64,000 bases of DNA, taken from Mesostigma viride (taxonomy: Eukaryota; Streptophyta; Mesostigmatophyceae; Mesostigmatales; Mesostigmataceae). The stretch spans positions 1,771,142 through 1,835,141 of the forward strand of contig RPFO01000310.1 in assembly GCA_009746045.1 (NCBI GenBank), read 5' to 3'. Within the stretch, counting starts at the first letter, position 1; each line of letters starts with the position of its first letter. The position numbers were made by a program, and so were the translations under genes. The notes under the pieces were generated by a model, which did not search any database, was not told the DNA's origin, and worked only from the letters and a program-made list of their open reading frames with translations. This document shows positions 10,668 through 21,396 of the stretch, piece by piece.

Positions 10668-11409
10668 AAATCTGCAGTCAAAATTTTCGCAGGTACCATA
10701 GAGGGGGGGGGTTGCCCGCAAGATGGTGCTGCCCCTAGGCACGGAAGTATGCTCAGTGCCGTCTGCCACCACTACAAGCAAGGCTTCGGCTATCCAGCGC
10801 CGTGCCGTGCCAGTATCGCGTCGCGCCGGCCAACGACCCATTTCAGAAAACCGGAATTTTCCCATACACCAATATGCTCAAACGGTAGAGCTCGCTGAGA
10901 CGATCATTTTTGCTCCCTTGGTCGACCCCTAGAACCCATGGGACCTCGGGTTTTTGCTAGGTATGCGCCTACGTGCTAGGTAGGTAGGGTCCAAGGGCCA
11001 ACTTTTGGAAAATTTCAGCGTATGTGTCTGATATTTATGTTTTGAGTACCCCCCTTGCATACGCTGAAATTTTCCAAAAGTTGGCCCTTGGACCCTACCT
11101 ACCTAGCACGTAGGCGCATACCTAGCAAAAACCCGAGGTCCCATGGGTTCTAGGGGTCGACCTAGGGAGCAAAAATGATCGTCTCAGCGAGTTCTACCGT
11201 TTGAGCATATTGGTGTATGGGAAAATTCCGTTTTTCTGAAATGGGTCGTTGGCCGGCGCGACGCGATACTGGCACGGCACGGCGCTGGATAGCCGAAGCC
11301 TTGTAGTGGTGGCAGACGGCAGCATACTTCCGTGCCTAGGGGCAGCACCATCTTGCGGGCAACCCCCCCCCCCTCTATGGTACCTTCGAAAATTTTGACT
11401 GCAGATTTT
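10668..11409. repeat. Long palindrome (arms about 355 bp, spacer 33 bp)
   Basis: 10668-11024 is followed by its near-perfect inverse at 11058-11409, separated by a short spacer holding TTTTGAGTACCCCCC. Arms share the runs of G/C next to CTCTATGGTACC, the block AAGATGGTGCTGCCCC and others, with only a few mismatches and small indels. The arms contain no gene. The second P copy (28190-28215) shows the locus without the palindrome. Confidence 0.93.
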
Positions 11410-11436
11410 AGGGTTGGGTCCACGCTGGATTTTGGG

Positions 11437-11705
11437 CAGCGAGTACGAGTACCGAGTACTACTCAGGCTAAAAAAAGTCGGCGAGTACGAGTAACGAGTA
11501 GTACTTGCAGGCTAAAAAAAGTCGGCGAGTACGAGTAACGAGTACTACTCGGGCTCAAAAATGTAGGCGAGTACGAGTGACGAGTAGTACTCGGGCTCAA
11601 AAAAAGAAGGCGAGTACGAGTACCGAGTACTACTCGGGCTCAAAAATGTAGGCGAGTACGAGTAACGAGTAGTACTCGGGCTCCAAAAAGAAGGCGAGTA
11701 CTACT
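11437..11705. repeat. CGAGTAC minisatellite, about 6.5 units of roughly 42 bp
   Basis: Degenerate units with the form GGCGAGTACGAGTAACGAG, then TAGTACTCGGGCTC, then an A run and GTA or GAA. Each unit contains short palindromes (GAGTACTACTC, GAGTAGTACTC). The same minisatellite recurs at 16200-16240, 20540-20713, 27535-27602 and 27902-27940, next to the LINE elements. Confidence 0.93.
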
Positions 11706-11959
11706 CACTACACCGCCCGCATTGGTAGTTTTAATTCAGTTCAGCCAAAAGGCCCTTCGGATCGAATTAGACATTAGCGTTTTATTGGTTGAAAGTGCTA
11801 CTGTGTCCGCCCAATTAATTAATTATTAGTTAGTTTGTTTGGTTACCGAACAACCGTTAAACCGGCTGCGAAATTTAATAATTCTTTGTTTGTTTTGTAT
11901 AACCCAACCTCTTTAATGGCGTCTTCATCGTCCGCATTAACGGCCAGGACCTTCCTCCA

Positions 11960-12590
11960 ATGACGGCGACCCCCATGGATACCGCCGTGCCAGCGCCCCA
12001 GCCCCCTGCTCGGCCCCCGCCGTCACCGCCATCGCCACCGGCATCGACGGTCACCTGCTCCCCAGCACGTGTGGGGATCCGCCGGGGCAACTTCAGCTCA
12101 GGTATGGCTGCCAGGCTTGGCCGTCCCCCTAATAAATTCGTTCGCTTTGCACCTGAGCCGGAGCCCGCGCTGCGAACCCTTCTCTCCTATCAATGACGAC
12201 GCTCGCGGCCCCGCGGCTCCGCGGCTTTAGCAGTGGGATCTGCCTAACTCCCCTTCCCGCCCCTTTGCCTTCGCAGCCCTTGGGCTGTCGGAGAGAGAGC
12301 ACCGGGTCGGCAGTGAGCCAGGTTCGCCCCGCCTCGCGCGGCCGCCTCCGGAACCTCCTCAGACTGCACGCATTTCTTATGCGTGCAGACGCAGACTCAT
12401 TCTACCTGGCCACCCGAGCCAACCGTCGGCGTCGCCTCGACGCGTTGGCAGGAAGAATCGAAACGGTGATTGAAAGCATAAGTCCCCAACCTGCCCCCCC
12501 TACCCCACCACCTCCACCCCCACCCCCATCACCACCCTGCTCCATCTCCGCCCCCACCCCCGCCTGCACCCCCTTTTCGGTCAACGCGCG
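11960..12590 (+). pseudogene. N-terminal Pro-rich region of the RTE-like polyprotein
   Basis: An ATG at 11960 opens 78 codons rich in Pro and Ala, ending at 12196 where a second frame starts with an overlapping ATG at 12193. The second frame has a basic helical stretch (LRLHAFLMRADADSFYLATR, then RRRRLDALAGRIETVIES) before a run of prolines at about residues 100-120. The endonuclease begins in yet another frame. Most likely one N-terminal domain broken by indels. No known fold recognised. Confidence 0.55.
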
Positions 12591-12593
12591 CCC

Positions 12594-13650
12594 TTGGTCA
12601 TCGCCACCTTCAACGCCCGCACGCTCCAGCCCGACGCTGACCGCTGTCACTGCCTGCGCAGTGACGACTGTCAGTGCCATCGAGTCTCCAATCTTATTGG
12701 TTTTTGCATCGACAATAATATCGCCATCCTGGGAATCCAAGAACACAGGCGCACTGCATCGGCCCGCGGATCAACTGCCCTTGTTGCTGACGACATCGAC
12801 GGCTGGCGGTTCTACTACGGAGGCGGCGACGGCACCGGGAACGGGGGCGTCGGTCTCCTCTGCTCCCCGCTCGCCGTACGCCACATGGGCGAACCCCAGC
12901 TGGTCAACGCTCGCCTCCTCGTGGCCACTTTTCATTCGATGGAGGGCCACTCGACCTACGCCCTGACGGTGGGCGTTGGTTACGCACCCCACTCCGGCCA
13001 CCCAGAACAAGACCGCAAGGACTTCTTTGCAGCGCTGGAGAACCTGGCGAACGGCATCCCTGGTCGCAACTACCTCGCTCTGCTGCTGGACGCCAACGCC
13101 ACGCTACCACCGGGTACTGGCGGATGTCAGCACGCCCCCAACGGTACGGTCTCCAATGCCAACACTGAACTTTTTGCTGATTTGCTTACGACATGCGATT
13201 TGGTCACTGCCAACACTCGCTTTCCACATAGTCCAGATGCTTTGGTCACACACACCTCGCCAACTGGCACTGAACGCTGCATTGACTATGTTGTAATGCG
13301 CAAGCGTCATCAAGGATCTGTACTAGCTGCTCGCTCGCATGTGATCCCCCTGGTGCGCTCCGATCATCGCATCGTCACCACCCGCATCCGCCTGCGATTC
13401 CCCTCGCCCTTTCGTAAGCACGTGGCACCACCTGATTTGCGCACACTTCAGTTGCTCGAGAAATCTGACGACGCTCTGGAGGACTTCCCTGAAAAACGCG
13501 CCCACAAGCGCGCCGCAGAGGCGTTCGTCGACGCGCTGGACATCCCGGCCAGCCACGCCCAGCTGTTCGCTGCCGGCCCGGCATCGGCCCTTCGGCACCT
13601 CGCTGACAAGCTGCCCGCGGCCGGGGCCCTACTGCCCCCCGCCGCCCGCC
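12594..13650 (+). pseudogene. APE-type endonuclease of the RTE-like LINE
   Basis: Motifs in order: VIATFNARTL, LGIQEHRR (catalytic Glu), GNGGVGLLCSP, LALLLDANATLPPG (Asp-x-Asn), ERCIDYVVMRKR and LVRSDHRIVTTRI (SDH). This is the endonuclease/exonuclease/phosphatase fold that nicks target DNA to prime reverse transcription. All main catalytic positions are visible. The frame leaves the protein near 13650, and the linker to RT (RLPAVIQARQALR, then YFAHLKDQHGKYAW) is in another frame at about 13655-13990. Confidence 0.85.
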
Positions 13651-14049
13651 CCGCTTCACCAGCCTGCACCGGCTCCCCGCCGTCATCCAGGCCCGGCAAG
13701 CCCTGCGCGACAACAGCGACCCCGCCCGCTACGCCCGCCTCAAAGCCGATTACCACTCGGCCATCCGGCAGGCGACCAAGGAGCAGGAGGACCTTCATGT
13801 CCGCGAGTACTTCGCCCACCTCAAGGACCAGCACGGCAAGTACGCCTGGACCCGCCTGCGTCACGCCCAACGGCCCGCCGGCGGCGCGCAGCCGGCGCCG
13901 CGGACGCTCTCTGGCTCACCGCAGCAGCAGCTCGACCAGTGGTATTCCTCCCAGTCCCGGCTGCTCGGCGCCCCCCGCCGCCTCCGCCGCTTGGCCCTCT
14001 GGCGGCCGCACGCCTGGCAGTAGCACCGGCGGACGTCCCTGTGCCGCCC

Positions 14050-15045
14050 ACGCCGCCCGCCGCTGAGCAGGACTACACGTACCCAGCCCTGACGGAACCC
14101 CTGGCCGACCCCAACGAGCTCCCGCCGTTCACCGAGCTCGAGCTGAGCACCGCCGCCAAGCAACTCCGCTTCTACGCCGCCGTTGGACCTGACCAGCTCC
14201 CAGCCCCGGTGATTAAGCTGACGGCGCTCATGGGGTTCCTGCTTGACGTCTGCAACCGGATCCTGCTTGCCGACGCGCCGCCGATTCCTGAGTGGCAGCA
14301 CAGCTACCGTATTATGCTGTACAAAAACAAAGGTTCCCCTGACGACCCCGCCAACTACAGAGGAGTGTGCATCCAGAGCGCCGCACTTAAGTTGTTCATG
14401 CGCATGATCCTCAACCGCCTTCGTTCTGCTCTCGACTGTCACCTTGGGGAAAGTCAAATGGGCTTCCGTCCTGGGCGCAACACCGTCATGGCCATCTTCG
14501 TCGCGCGTCGCCTCTTCGAGGAAATCGCTCTCCTGCAACCTGGTGAGTTTCCCGCCATCCTGATCTTCGTCGACTTCATCAAGGCTTTTGATTCTGTCCT
14601 CTGGGACGCTCTATGGGCTGTACTTGCTCGCGCTCGCGTCCCCACTCCCCTGATTACCGTCATCCGCACGCTGTATGAGGGGTCGACCACTTCGGTGCGC
14701 ACTCAACACGGCATTACCCCACCATGCCCACTGCAGACCGGCGTCTGGCAGGGTTGCGTCCTGTCGCCGTACCTGTTTATTATTGTAGTGGATTATGTTA
14801 TGCGCCAGGCACGTGCTCGCTTTGCTAGCATTGCAGGCCGTGCCCCTGGCCTAGCGATCACGAACGAGCTTGGGGAAGGGGGGCCGACTAACAAGCAGAA
14901 TTTACTAGCTGACCTCATTTATGCCGACGACATCACGCTCATCGAGAAGCCGGAGTCTGCCCAACTTTGGCTGGACTGCCTGGCGCTCGAGGCTCGGGCG
15001 GTTGGTCTAGAAATCAGCCCCAAAACGGAGGGCCGCCCTGGCCCT
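14050..15045 (+). pseudogene. Reverse transcriptase of the RTE-like LINE
   Basis: Motifs in order: AAVGPDQLPAPVIKL, RIMLYKNKGSPDDPANYRGV, ALKLFMRMILNRL, ESQMGFRPGRNTVMAIF, LIFVDFIKAFDSVLWDAL, LQTGVWQGCVLSPYLF and DLIYADDITLIEK (YADD catalytic pair). The domain carries out target-primed reverse transcription. The frame is open from 13939 to 15201, but the protein leaves it near 15030, after LEISPKTE. Confidence 0.92.
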
Positions 15046-15049
15046 CGGC

Positions 15050-15829
15050 ATGGCAGGGCCCCCACCCACACTCCGCCTCTTAGACGATGCCGAGGTCAAC
15101 TACCCTCCTTCAGGCCGCTTCAAGCTGCTCGGCAGTTGGCTTCCCGACTGCGAGGACAACATGACGACACGGATCGGCATGGCGTGGGCGCACCTCCATG
15201 ACCACCGCCGCTGGTGGAGCAACCCCGCCCTACCCCGGATCGTCAAGCGTGACCTCTTCAAGGTCGTCATTCTGACGATCCTGACCTACGGCGCCGAGAC
15301 GTGGGCACTGACGCAGGAGCTGGAGCAACGACTCGACGGCGCCGTCACCAAGATGCTGCGCCAGGCCCTTAACATCCCCTTTGGTTTGCACATTAGTAAT
15401 GAGGATTTGTACGCTGATTTGCCCTATGTTTCCCACATTATTAGGCACAGGCGCCTGGGCCTAGCCGGGCACCTGGCCCGCACAGATCAGGTAGATACAT
15501 CAGATAGACTAGCTGGCACCAAGCCAGCCCAGCCTGGGCGATATGTCCTCACCTGGCGTGCCCCCGGCCGCGCGCGGCAGGGCCGCCACCCGTGGACTTT
15601 TCGTGATAGACTCGGCATGGACATGTGCTACACTAGACGTGACGGGCTCACCCCCGGGCAGCCTCCTGGTTTGTCTGTAATATGGAGGCAGATGGTGCGC
15701 AAGGATAGATGGCAAGTAGTGATGAAGGAGACCACCCCCAAGCCTGTGGGGGCTCCGCGTGTGACCAAGTATGGCATTCATAGCGATTCGGGCCGCGGTG
15801 CCCACACCCCTGTAATTACTAGGACCTAG
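15050..15829 (+). pseudogene. RT thumb and C-terminal domain of the RTE-like LINE
   Basis: This frame continues the RT after a frameshift: FKLLGSWLPDCEDNMTTRIG, VILTILTYGAETWALT, RLDGAVTKMLRQALNI and IIRHRRLGLAGHLARTDQ. The YGAETW...LGLAGHLAR pattern is typical of the C-terminal region of RTE and related LINEs. It ends with TAG at 15827. No zinc knuckle or RNase H is seen. Confidence 0.85.
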
Positions 15830-15884
15830 ATAGCTTATACCATCCATTCCATACCATGTTCCCCTCCCACTGAGGACTTATGCT

Positions 15885-15928
15885 CACGTGACGCAGTCAC
15901 GTGTCTATTAATTAATTAATTAATTAAT
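15885..15928 (+). other. 3'-end hairpin and ATTA tail of the RTE-like LINE
   Basis: CACGTGAC-GCA-GTCACGTG (15885-15903) forms an 8-bp stem with a 3-base loop, followed by about five ATTA units up to the target duplication. The same hairpin appears at 61325-61343 and, with changes, at 50283-50303. LINE RTs often recognise a 3' stem-loop; that role is inferred here. Confidence 0.75.
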
Positions 15929-16450
15929 TAACCCAGCCGGATGCACTGCTCTTACGGCTAGTAAAAGCACATTTTTCAGCCAGAGATTTAATATTTCTTT
16001 GTTTTTTACCGCAAAAGAAGCGCTCTTGGCAGTCAAACAATTTATTTACACTTTCTTTATTTGTTTGGTAGTTTCAAAAACTACAGGTCAGTACACTCGG
16101 GAATTAGTTAATTAAAATTCTTTTGTTTTATTTATCGTTTGCAGCTGGCCGGCCCCCAGCCTCATAATTATTTAGTATTCCTACCAATGCGGGCGGTGTA
16201 CTCGGTACTCGCCTTTTTTACTCGTGGACTTAGTACTTGTGAGGCCGGGCCAGCCAGTGTCGACCCGTGTCGAATGTCTCGCTATTCATGAAAAACATGA
16301 TGATTGTCCTCAGAACATGAGTACTACTTTCGGGGAAATGGGTATATTTTATTAGCCAATTATGGACCAAAGAGGTGAGAGGGGAAATGAGTATCAGCGA
16401 ATCCTAATTAAAGGTGGGCACACACACGTGTGGAGGTAACAGGTGAAAGG

Positions 16451-17665
16451 CTAATAGGGCGCGTTATTAGACCAGGGAAGCCAGTGGACCTGAGTCATGT
16501 CGCCGTGAGGCATAATGGTGAATACCTGATTACGGCCCAGTAGATCATGAAAAAGCTGGAGCAGGCTGGGCTTGTCGTTATTGGGCCCTGGGTCCCACAC
16601 CCTGTGTTGTTCCTGAGCCAACAGCCAGTAGCGGCGCATAGCCGCATTCCATAGGTATATAAAGCGCCGGACTACGCCGCCGCGGGTATACTCCTCGCGG
16701 ACATTAAAGACTGTCTCGTTGCGTATGGTCCAGATCGCGTATAGCATAGTAGTGCGTAGCCATATCCATTCTGCTTGGGAAGCTGAAAGCTCGGTCCCTG
16801 GTGTGCCAGCAATACCGAAAATGATGGTACGCACGCTAATTGGGAGATTGGGTGGCGATGCCGTCCATGCGGCCCAGATGTTAATGAGCCACGTCCAAAC
16901 CCCTGGGAGATTACAGAAAAGGAACCTGTGCTCAATGGTTTCACTAGGGTGCGTGCACAGGCATGATGCGTCATGACCAAAACGCTCGTGGAGCGTAGCG
17001 CAGACCCCTATCGCCCTATGCATCAGAAGATGTTGTACATCAGTGGCCCTGCGGTCCACGAGAGGGTGGTCTACCGCCAGGGTAATCATCTTAACCCAAG
17101 TGTAGCCCGGCCAATGTATTCCCCAGCGGGCACGGCCCGGATGGGGCTGATGGTACGTATGCAACAAGATATCATAACCCCAATCTGCGGTGTACTCAAA
17201 GATACATTTGCTGGTTCTGATGTCCCCCTTGGTTAAGACCCATCCAAATTCAACCGGGTCCAGATGTAGTAGATCGAGCCGTGTGTTGCCCACGTGTAGC
17301 CATGTAATGCTCCCAACCGGGGATAATGGGTCCGGCCGGATCATGCAAGATCTTGGCACAGACCATGGGACTACGCGTATGCGGTGACACTGGGAAGATG
17401 GCGTGTACGCATATAAGGTGGATAGTTGATACAGACACCCATTGTGGCCAGGAAGAGCTTCCAGCAGTTGTAGTTGGAGCCCATCATGTGGCAGAACCGT
17501 CACGACTAAACCCTTGCACGCAGGCGTGACTCCGTCGGCGTAGAAGCTAACCCAGTCGCCGGTTATAATTGGCTTGCGTGGGGCAGTCATCAATGCATGC
17601 CACGCCGCTGGTATCGCACTATAAGGGTTTGCCACGCTTGCAGGGAGGGCATGTGGGAGACCCAA
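16451..17665 (-). pseudogene. C-terminal domain of L1-like ORF2 (truncated copy)
   Basis: A 404-codon frame homologous to the end of the full-length element. It contains HPGRARWGIHWPGYTWVK, DHPLVDRRATDVQHLLMHRA and a zinc-like CLCTHPSETIEHRFLFC, which is the C..C...H...C cluster common near the end of L1 ORF2. It finishes at TAA 16451. It is out of frame with the RT frame upstream. Confidence 0.82.
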
Positions 17666-18153
17666 GTGCTGACCTCGTCGTAGCTGAGCCGTCGATACGT
17701 AGTGCCGTGCCCCAGGTAGAGGTCCAGCACCCTGACAATCGGCGGTGACGCGCGCAGAAAGCCATCATACGGGTTGTGTCCGTGGAGAGCGCCGAGGGGC
17801 TTGTTAGTAGCGTCAGTGATTAAGTCATTAAAAAAGAGTGGCTGCCGTGCCACCTCCTCTCGAGTAGTAGGAAAGACTAGGCGACCTGGCTTGAGCTTAT
17901 TGTAACCTGTCCATATGCGCTGCTAGTACCATGGGAGTCCTTTGTACGAAATAAGGGTGCTGCCCAGTATTCCCGCCCCCACTTGCCACGAGGTGCCACT
18001 AGCATGGGTGGAAAGAGAGGCTAGCGTTTCACGAGCAAGCATGCAGCCGGGGTGTGTGTTAACTCCCATAAAAACAGATATCACTTGTTTAGCATATACA
18101 GCGACCACAAACGCCATTGTATGTTGTGGAGCCCGAGGCCCCCGTGCACCCAT
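17590..18153 (-). pseudogene. Inter-domain part of L1-like ORF2 (truncated copy), two frames
   Basis: 18153-17923 carries AKQVISVFMGVNTHPGCMLA and 17853-17590 carries ARQPLFFNDLITDA and ALHGHNPYDGFLRASPP. Both match the corresponding region of the full-length element at 25.77-26.3 kb. An in-frame stop follows SYKGLPWY at about 17923, and a frameshift near 18085 separates this from the RT. Confidence 0.78.
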
Positions 18154-19670
18154 GACATGAAGGACATCTCTCTGTTGATCCAGCCGTGTACCGTGTGGGA
18201 GATTAAGCCTTTCTGTTTCCAGACAAAATTGCTGCCAATGCGTTGGATGAGCTGTGTGGTGGCATCATTGGGTGGGTGTGCTTGGCAATAATACAAGACC
18301 TTAGAGAATAACAGTTGGTTGACGATCAGGGTTCGCCCGCGTAGGCTCATGCGGTGGACAGCCCCCCAGCGCCCTGCGGTAAGGAGAACGCCTGCAAGCT
18401 TGCCCACGTGGTTGGTTTCATCATACATGAAAGAACGTTGTTCAGCCAAGCGTCCCTCGGGCGTGCAGCCGATGGGACAATTGTGCAAAAGGTGGTGATC
18501 CCCCGGCTTGACCCAGGTCACAGCCAGGTTGGGGAGGGCGGAGCGTAGGGTGTTGGTTTTGCCGATATGCAGTCCCGTGGACTTGAGCACATTGCATCGT
18601 TGTTGTGTGGCAACAGAATAGGTAGTGATATTATCCATGACAGCATGCACTTCAGGCAAAGAGATACAAACATTTGTTGTGTCATCCACATAAGCCGTTT
18701 GGAATATACCTTTGCCGTTACCTGTCGGGAAGCCCCGAATGCGTGGATCGTTCTGGTGTAGCCAGTAGAGTCCTGCGTGGGCCAAGAGAAATAGAATAGG
18801 GGACATGCAATCTCCTCGTGGTAGCGATCGTGAGCTAGCGCCGGTCGCTGACTTGTGTCCATCTATTAGTAAATACCATGCCAGTGATTTGATCATACCC
18901 ATAATGACGGTCATGAGTTGTGGGCCAAATCCTAGTGCGGTTAGAATGTGTTCTAGGTATTCCCAGCACATACGGTCGAAGGCTTTTTCAAAATCCCAGA
19001 ACAATAAGAAACCCTCTATATCGTCACGCCATGCTTTTTCCACAATGTCCATGATGAGGGTGATGCTGTCGTTGATGTGGAGATTGGCCCTAAAGCCCAC
19101 TTGCTCCGGACCAATGAGGAAGTCTAGGACGGTGTATAAGCGTCGTTGGATTATTTTACTGATGATTTTGTACGCTACCGTAAGGAGACGGATTGGGCGG
19201 TAGTTTTTCCATAGAGTCTTGTCTCCTTTTTTGTACAGTAAGATAAGCGCAGATTCAGCCCATCTGCCGCTCACCTTACCGTGCCGCCAAATTTCAAGAA
19301 TACATTCGTAAAAATCTATCTGTAGAAGGAACCAGAACGTTTTCCAAAATTCAATAGGCAGACCGTCGACCCCGGGGGCGCTACCGGTTTTGATGTGTTC
19401 CATAGCTGTGGTGGCCTCTTCCATGGAAGGGATTTGATCGAGTTCCTGCTGTTGAGCTGGTGTAAGGCGACGGGGAATGGCATGTAGGATTTTTTGCATG
19501 GCGGTAGATGAGTCAGGATGGGGTTCGTTTAGAAAGAGAGCTGAGTAGTAGCGGTGACCGCTCTGTAGTATGGAGGTGATGTCCCGGTGGCTACCGTGTT
19601 CGTCTTGGATTTCCGTGATAGAGGAGTGAGCTTTAGGGGTAGCAATCAGAGCAAAGAACTCTTTGGTCAT
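18081..19670 (-). pseudogene. Reverse transcriptase of L1-like ORF2 (truncated copy)
   Basis: 529 open codons. Motifs: GSAPGVDGLPIEFWKTFW, ALILLYKKGDKTLWKNYRPI, LLTVAYKIISKIIQRRLY, IGPEQVGFRANLHINDSITL, FLLFWDFEKAFDRMCWEYL, SRSLPRGDCMSPILFLLAHA and TAYVDDTTNVCIS (YVDD). The catalytic residues are intact. The frame ends prematurely at RLWSLYMLNK through a frameshift relative to the full-length copy. Confidence 0.9.
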
Positions 19671-19744
19671 TCTTTCTCCTACCTGGTGCCACCACAGATT
19701 TTCTGAGTCTAGTGCTAGGGTGTGACGCTCGAAACGTAGTTTGT

Positions 19745-20534
19745 CTACAGTAGTTCGGTCTGGGCTCTTTGAAGTTTTGTTAGTTCCGAGTGATACAGGG
19801 TAGGCTTCGCTTGGAGTTTATTCACTATGCGTTGGTAGTACAGGTAGTCCTGTCCTTTCTGGCGGCGGATATTTTGTGAATACAGTTGAGAAAATTCTAG
19901 AATGTTAGCTAGGCCCTCCTGCATCCAGCTGCAGCAGTCGGTGTAGCTACCCTTACTGGCTCTCCACGACTGCCAGCGTGTCATGATCTCAAAGTAGTAC
20001 TTATATCGTCCGCGAGTAGGTGTTTGTTTAAGCGGGGAATGCCGGGGCCCCGTGCGGAGTTGGTGTTATGGGCCAGGGTAACGATGAGTGGGAAGTGATC
20101 AGAAAAATTAACAGAACGGTCGACCGATGCGTAGCAAACCAGGTCCGCCCACGCGGGTGTGATGTAGATGTTATCAAGACGACGAGTAGTGCGTACATTT
20201 AAACGTGTGGCCAGCCAAGTGGGCCCGTGGTCTCGTGAGCGGATGACATCCTGTAAGTTCAGGTCCATGATCTGTTTACTGAAGGCCGCTGTGCGTATAG
20301 GGGGGTGTTCATCCAGATCTGTATTGAAATCGCCCATCAACACAATTTCGAACCCCTGTGAGATAAGGTCAGCGGCCATTTTGAAAAGGGAGGGGTAGAA
20401 TGAGGCTTGATCCGTTGGCTCGGTGGGGGCATATACACTGATAATGTATCCCTTATTTCCTGCCCATGTAATAGACTGCCGCGTCCAACGGCCCTGCCAT
20501 CTAGCCGCCGCTGTGTCGGTAGCTTCAGCCCAGC
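19745..20534 (-). pseudogene. Endonuclease C-terminal part and linker of L1-like ORF2 (truncated copy)
   Basis: From the truncation point at 20534 the open reading gives TDTAAARWQGRWTRQSITW and IISVYAPTEPTDQASFYPSL, then (20379-19981) EIVLMGDFNTDLDEHPPIRT, RRLDNIYITPAWADL and VNFSDHFPLIVTLAH. GDFN, LD.IY and SDH are C-terminal APE endonuclease motifs; the N-terminal half is missing. 19984-19745 holds the linker in another frame. Confidence 0.85.
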
Positions 20535-20549
20535 AACATGAGTACTACT

Positions 20550-20713
20550 CGAGTACTACTCGACCATCTCAGGTTCATGAGTACTACTCCTGTACTACTC
20601 GAGTATCTGATACTTTCACGAGTACGAGTACCGAGTACTACTCGGCCTAAAAAAAGTAGGTGAGCACGAGTAACGAGTAGTACTCAGGCTAAAAAAAAGA
20701 AGGCGAGTACGAG
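20550..20713. repeat. CGAGTAC minisatellite, second array
   Basis: GAGTACTACTCG-type units, starting with a divergent block (CATGAGTACTACTC) and becoming regular from about 20615, with A runs at 20650 and 20691. It ends at the full-length L1-like LINE. Confidence 0.9.
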
Positions 20714-21396
20714 TTGTGAGATACGCCAAGCCGACTTGGATGGAAAACGATGAAGAAATTAGCGCAGATGGCTATGGCGGCGTAAAGGATAGTAGGCGAT
20801 AGCCTCGACCATTCGCGACCGGGAAGATACCGCCAGATTCGTCGTTAAAAGGTGCGTCTAACGAGCTCCCTCTTGCCCGCAACCTTTTAGGCTAGCCGCC
20901 ATGCGGTCCATGTCGGTCACAGGCTGTCTTACGTGGGTACGTAAGCACCTGCAAACCACATTGTTCTCATGACGGCTAGCCAGGATTGCGGTCGGATTAC
21001 GGGTAAAGTGCTGTTCGTGGGACGGTACAAGCTATGGTCAGTGCATACCCGGCAGGTGCTGGGTTTCCTGATTATGCAAATACCCCCCTACCGCAGGTGC
21101 GGACGACACACTTTAACCCCTGGTTACGGAATTACCATGCACTGGCGGTTTAGTGGGGAACCACTAACGCCTTCCCTGGCGATTCGACTTCGCCTAGAAA
21201 CCCCCCCCTGAGATCTGCCGTCATTGCTAGACACGGCAAGGCAATGAGGCTTTCACCCATGGTCATCACCCATCAGCTCAATTCCGGCACCCCACCACCA
21301 CCCGACACTGACATTCTTCCTCGCTTGTGGTTTCTCTGCGCTTTTCCATGGTTGCCCCGCAGGCCCCGTACACCATGAGCCACACCGACCTTGTCC
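20714..21396 (+). other. 5' untranslated leader of the L1-like LINE
   Basis: About 680 bp with no supportable coding region. It would be expected to contain the internal promoter of the element, but I see no specific motif. Confidence 0.5.

Larger units (their letters stand above)
11907..15928 (+). mobile_element. RTE-like non-LTR retrotransposon
   Basis: Inserted in the MITE with a 7-bp duplication TAACCCA (11900-11906 and 15929-15935). It carries a Pro-rich N-terminal region, an APE-type endonuclease, reverse transcriptase and a C-terminal tail, and ends with a hairpin and ATTA repeats. The short-repeat tail and the compact single-polyprotein layout fit the RTE clade. The frame changes at least three times, so this copy is inactive. 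Partial relatives of its 3' end occur at 61321-62654 and possibly 50283-50320. Confidence 0.88.
11711..16198 (+). mobile_element. TA-flanked MITE, copy 1, split by the RTE-like LINE
   Basis: The left end CACCGCCCGCATTGGTAG and right end CTACCAATGCGGGCGGTG are inverted copies flanked by TA on both sides (11709-11710, 16199-16200). Left half is 11711-11906 and right half 15936-16198, together about 459 bp and homologous along their length to the uninterrupted copy at 28267-28732. TA duplication and short inverted ends fit a Tc1/mariner-type (Stowaway-like) nonautonomous element. No transposase. Confidence 0.88.
16329..20534 (-). mobile_element. L1-like LINE, 5'-truncated
   Basis: Bounded by an exact 15-bp duplication AACATGAGTACTACT at 16314-16328 and 20535-20549. 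On the minus strand it starts inside the endonuclease and runs through RT to the C-terminal zinc region. The 3' end reads ACCCATTTCCCCGAAA, close to the end of the full-length relative at 27.5 kb. 5' truncation with a target duplication is the mark of target-primed insertion. Coding frames are broken. Confidence 0.9.
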
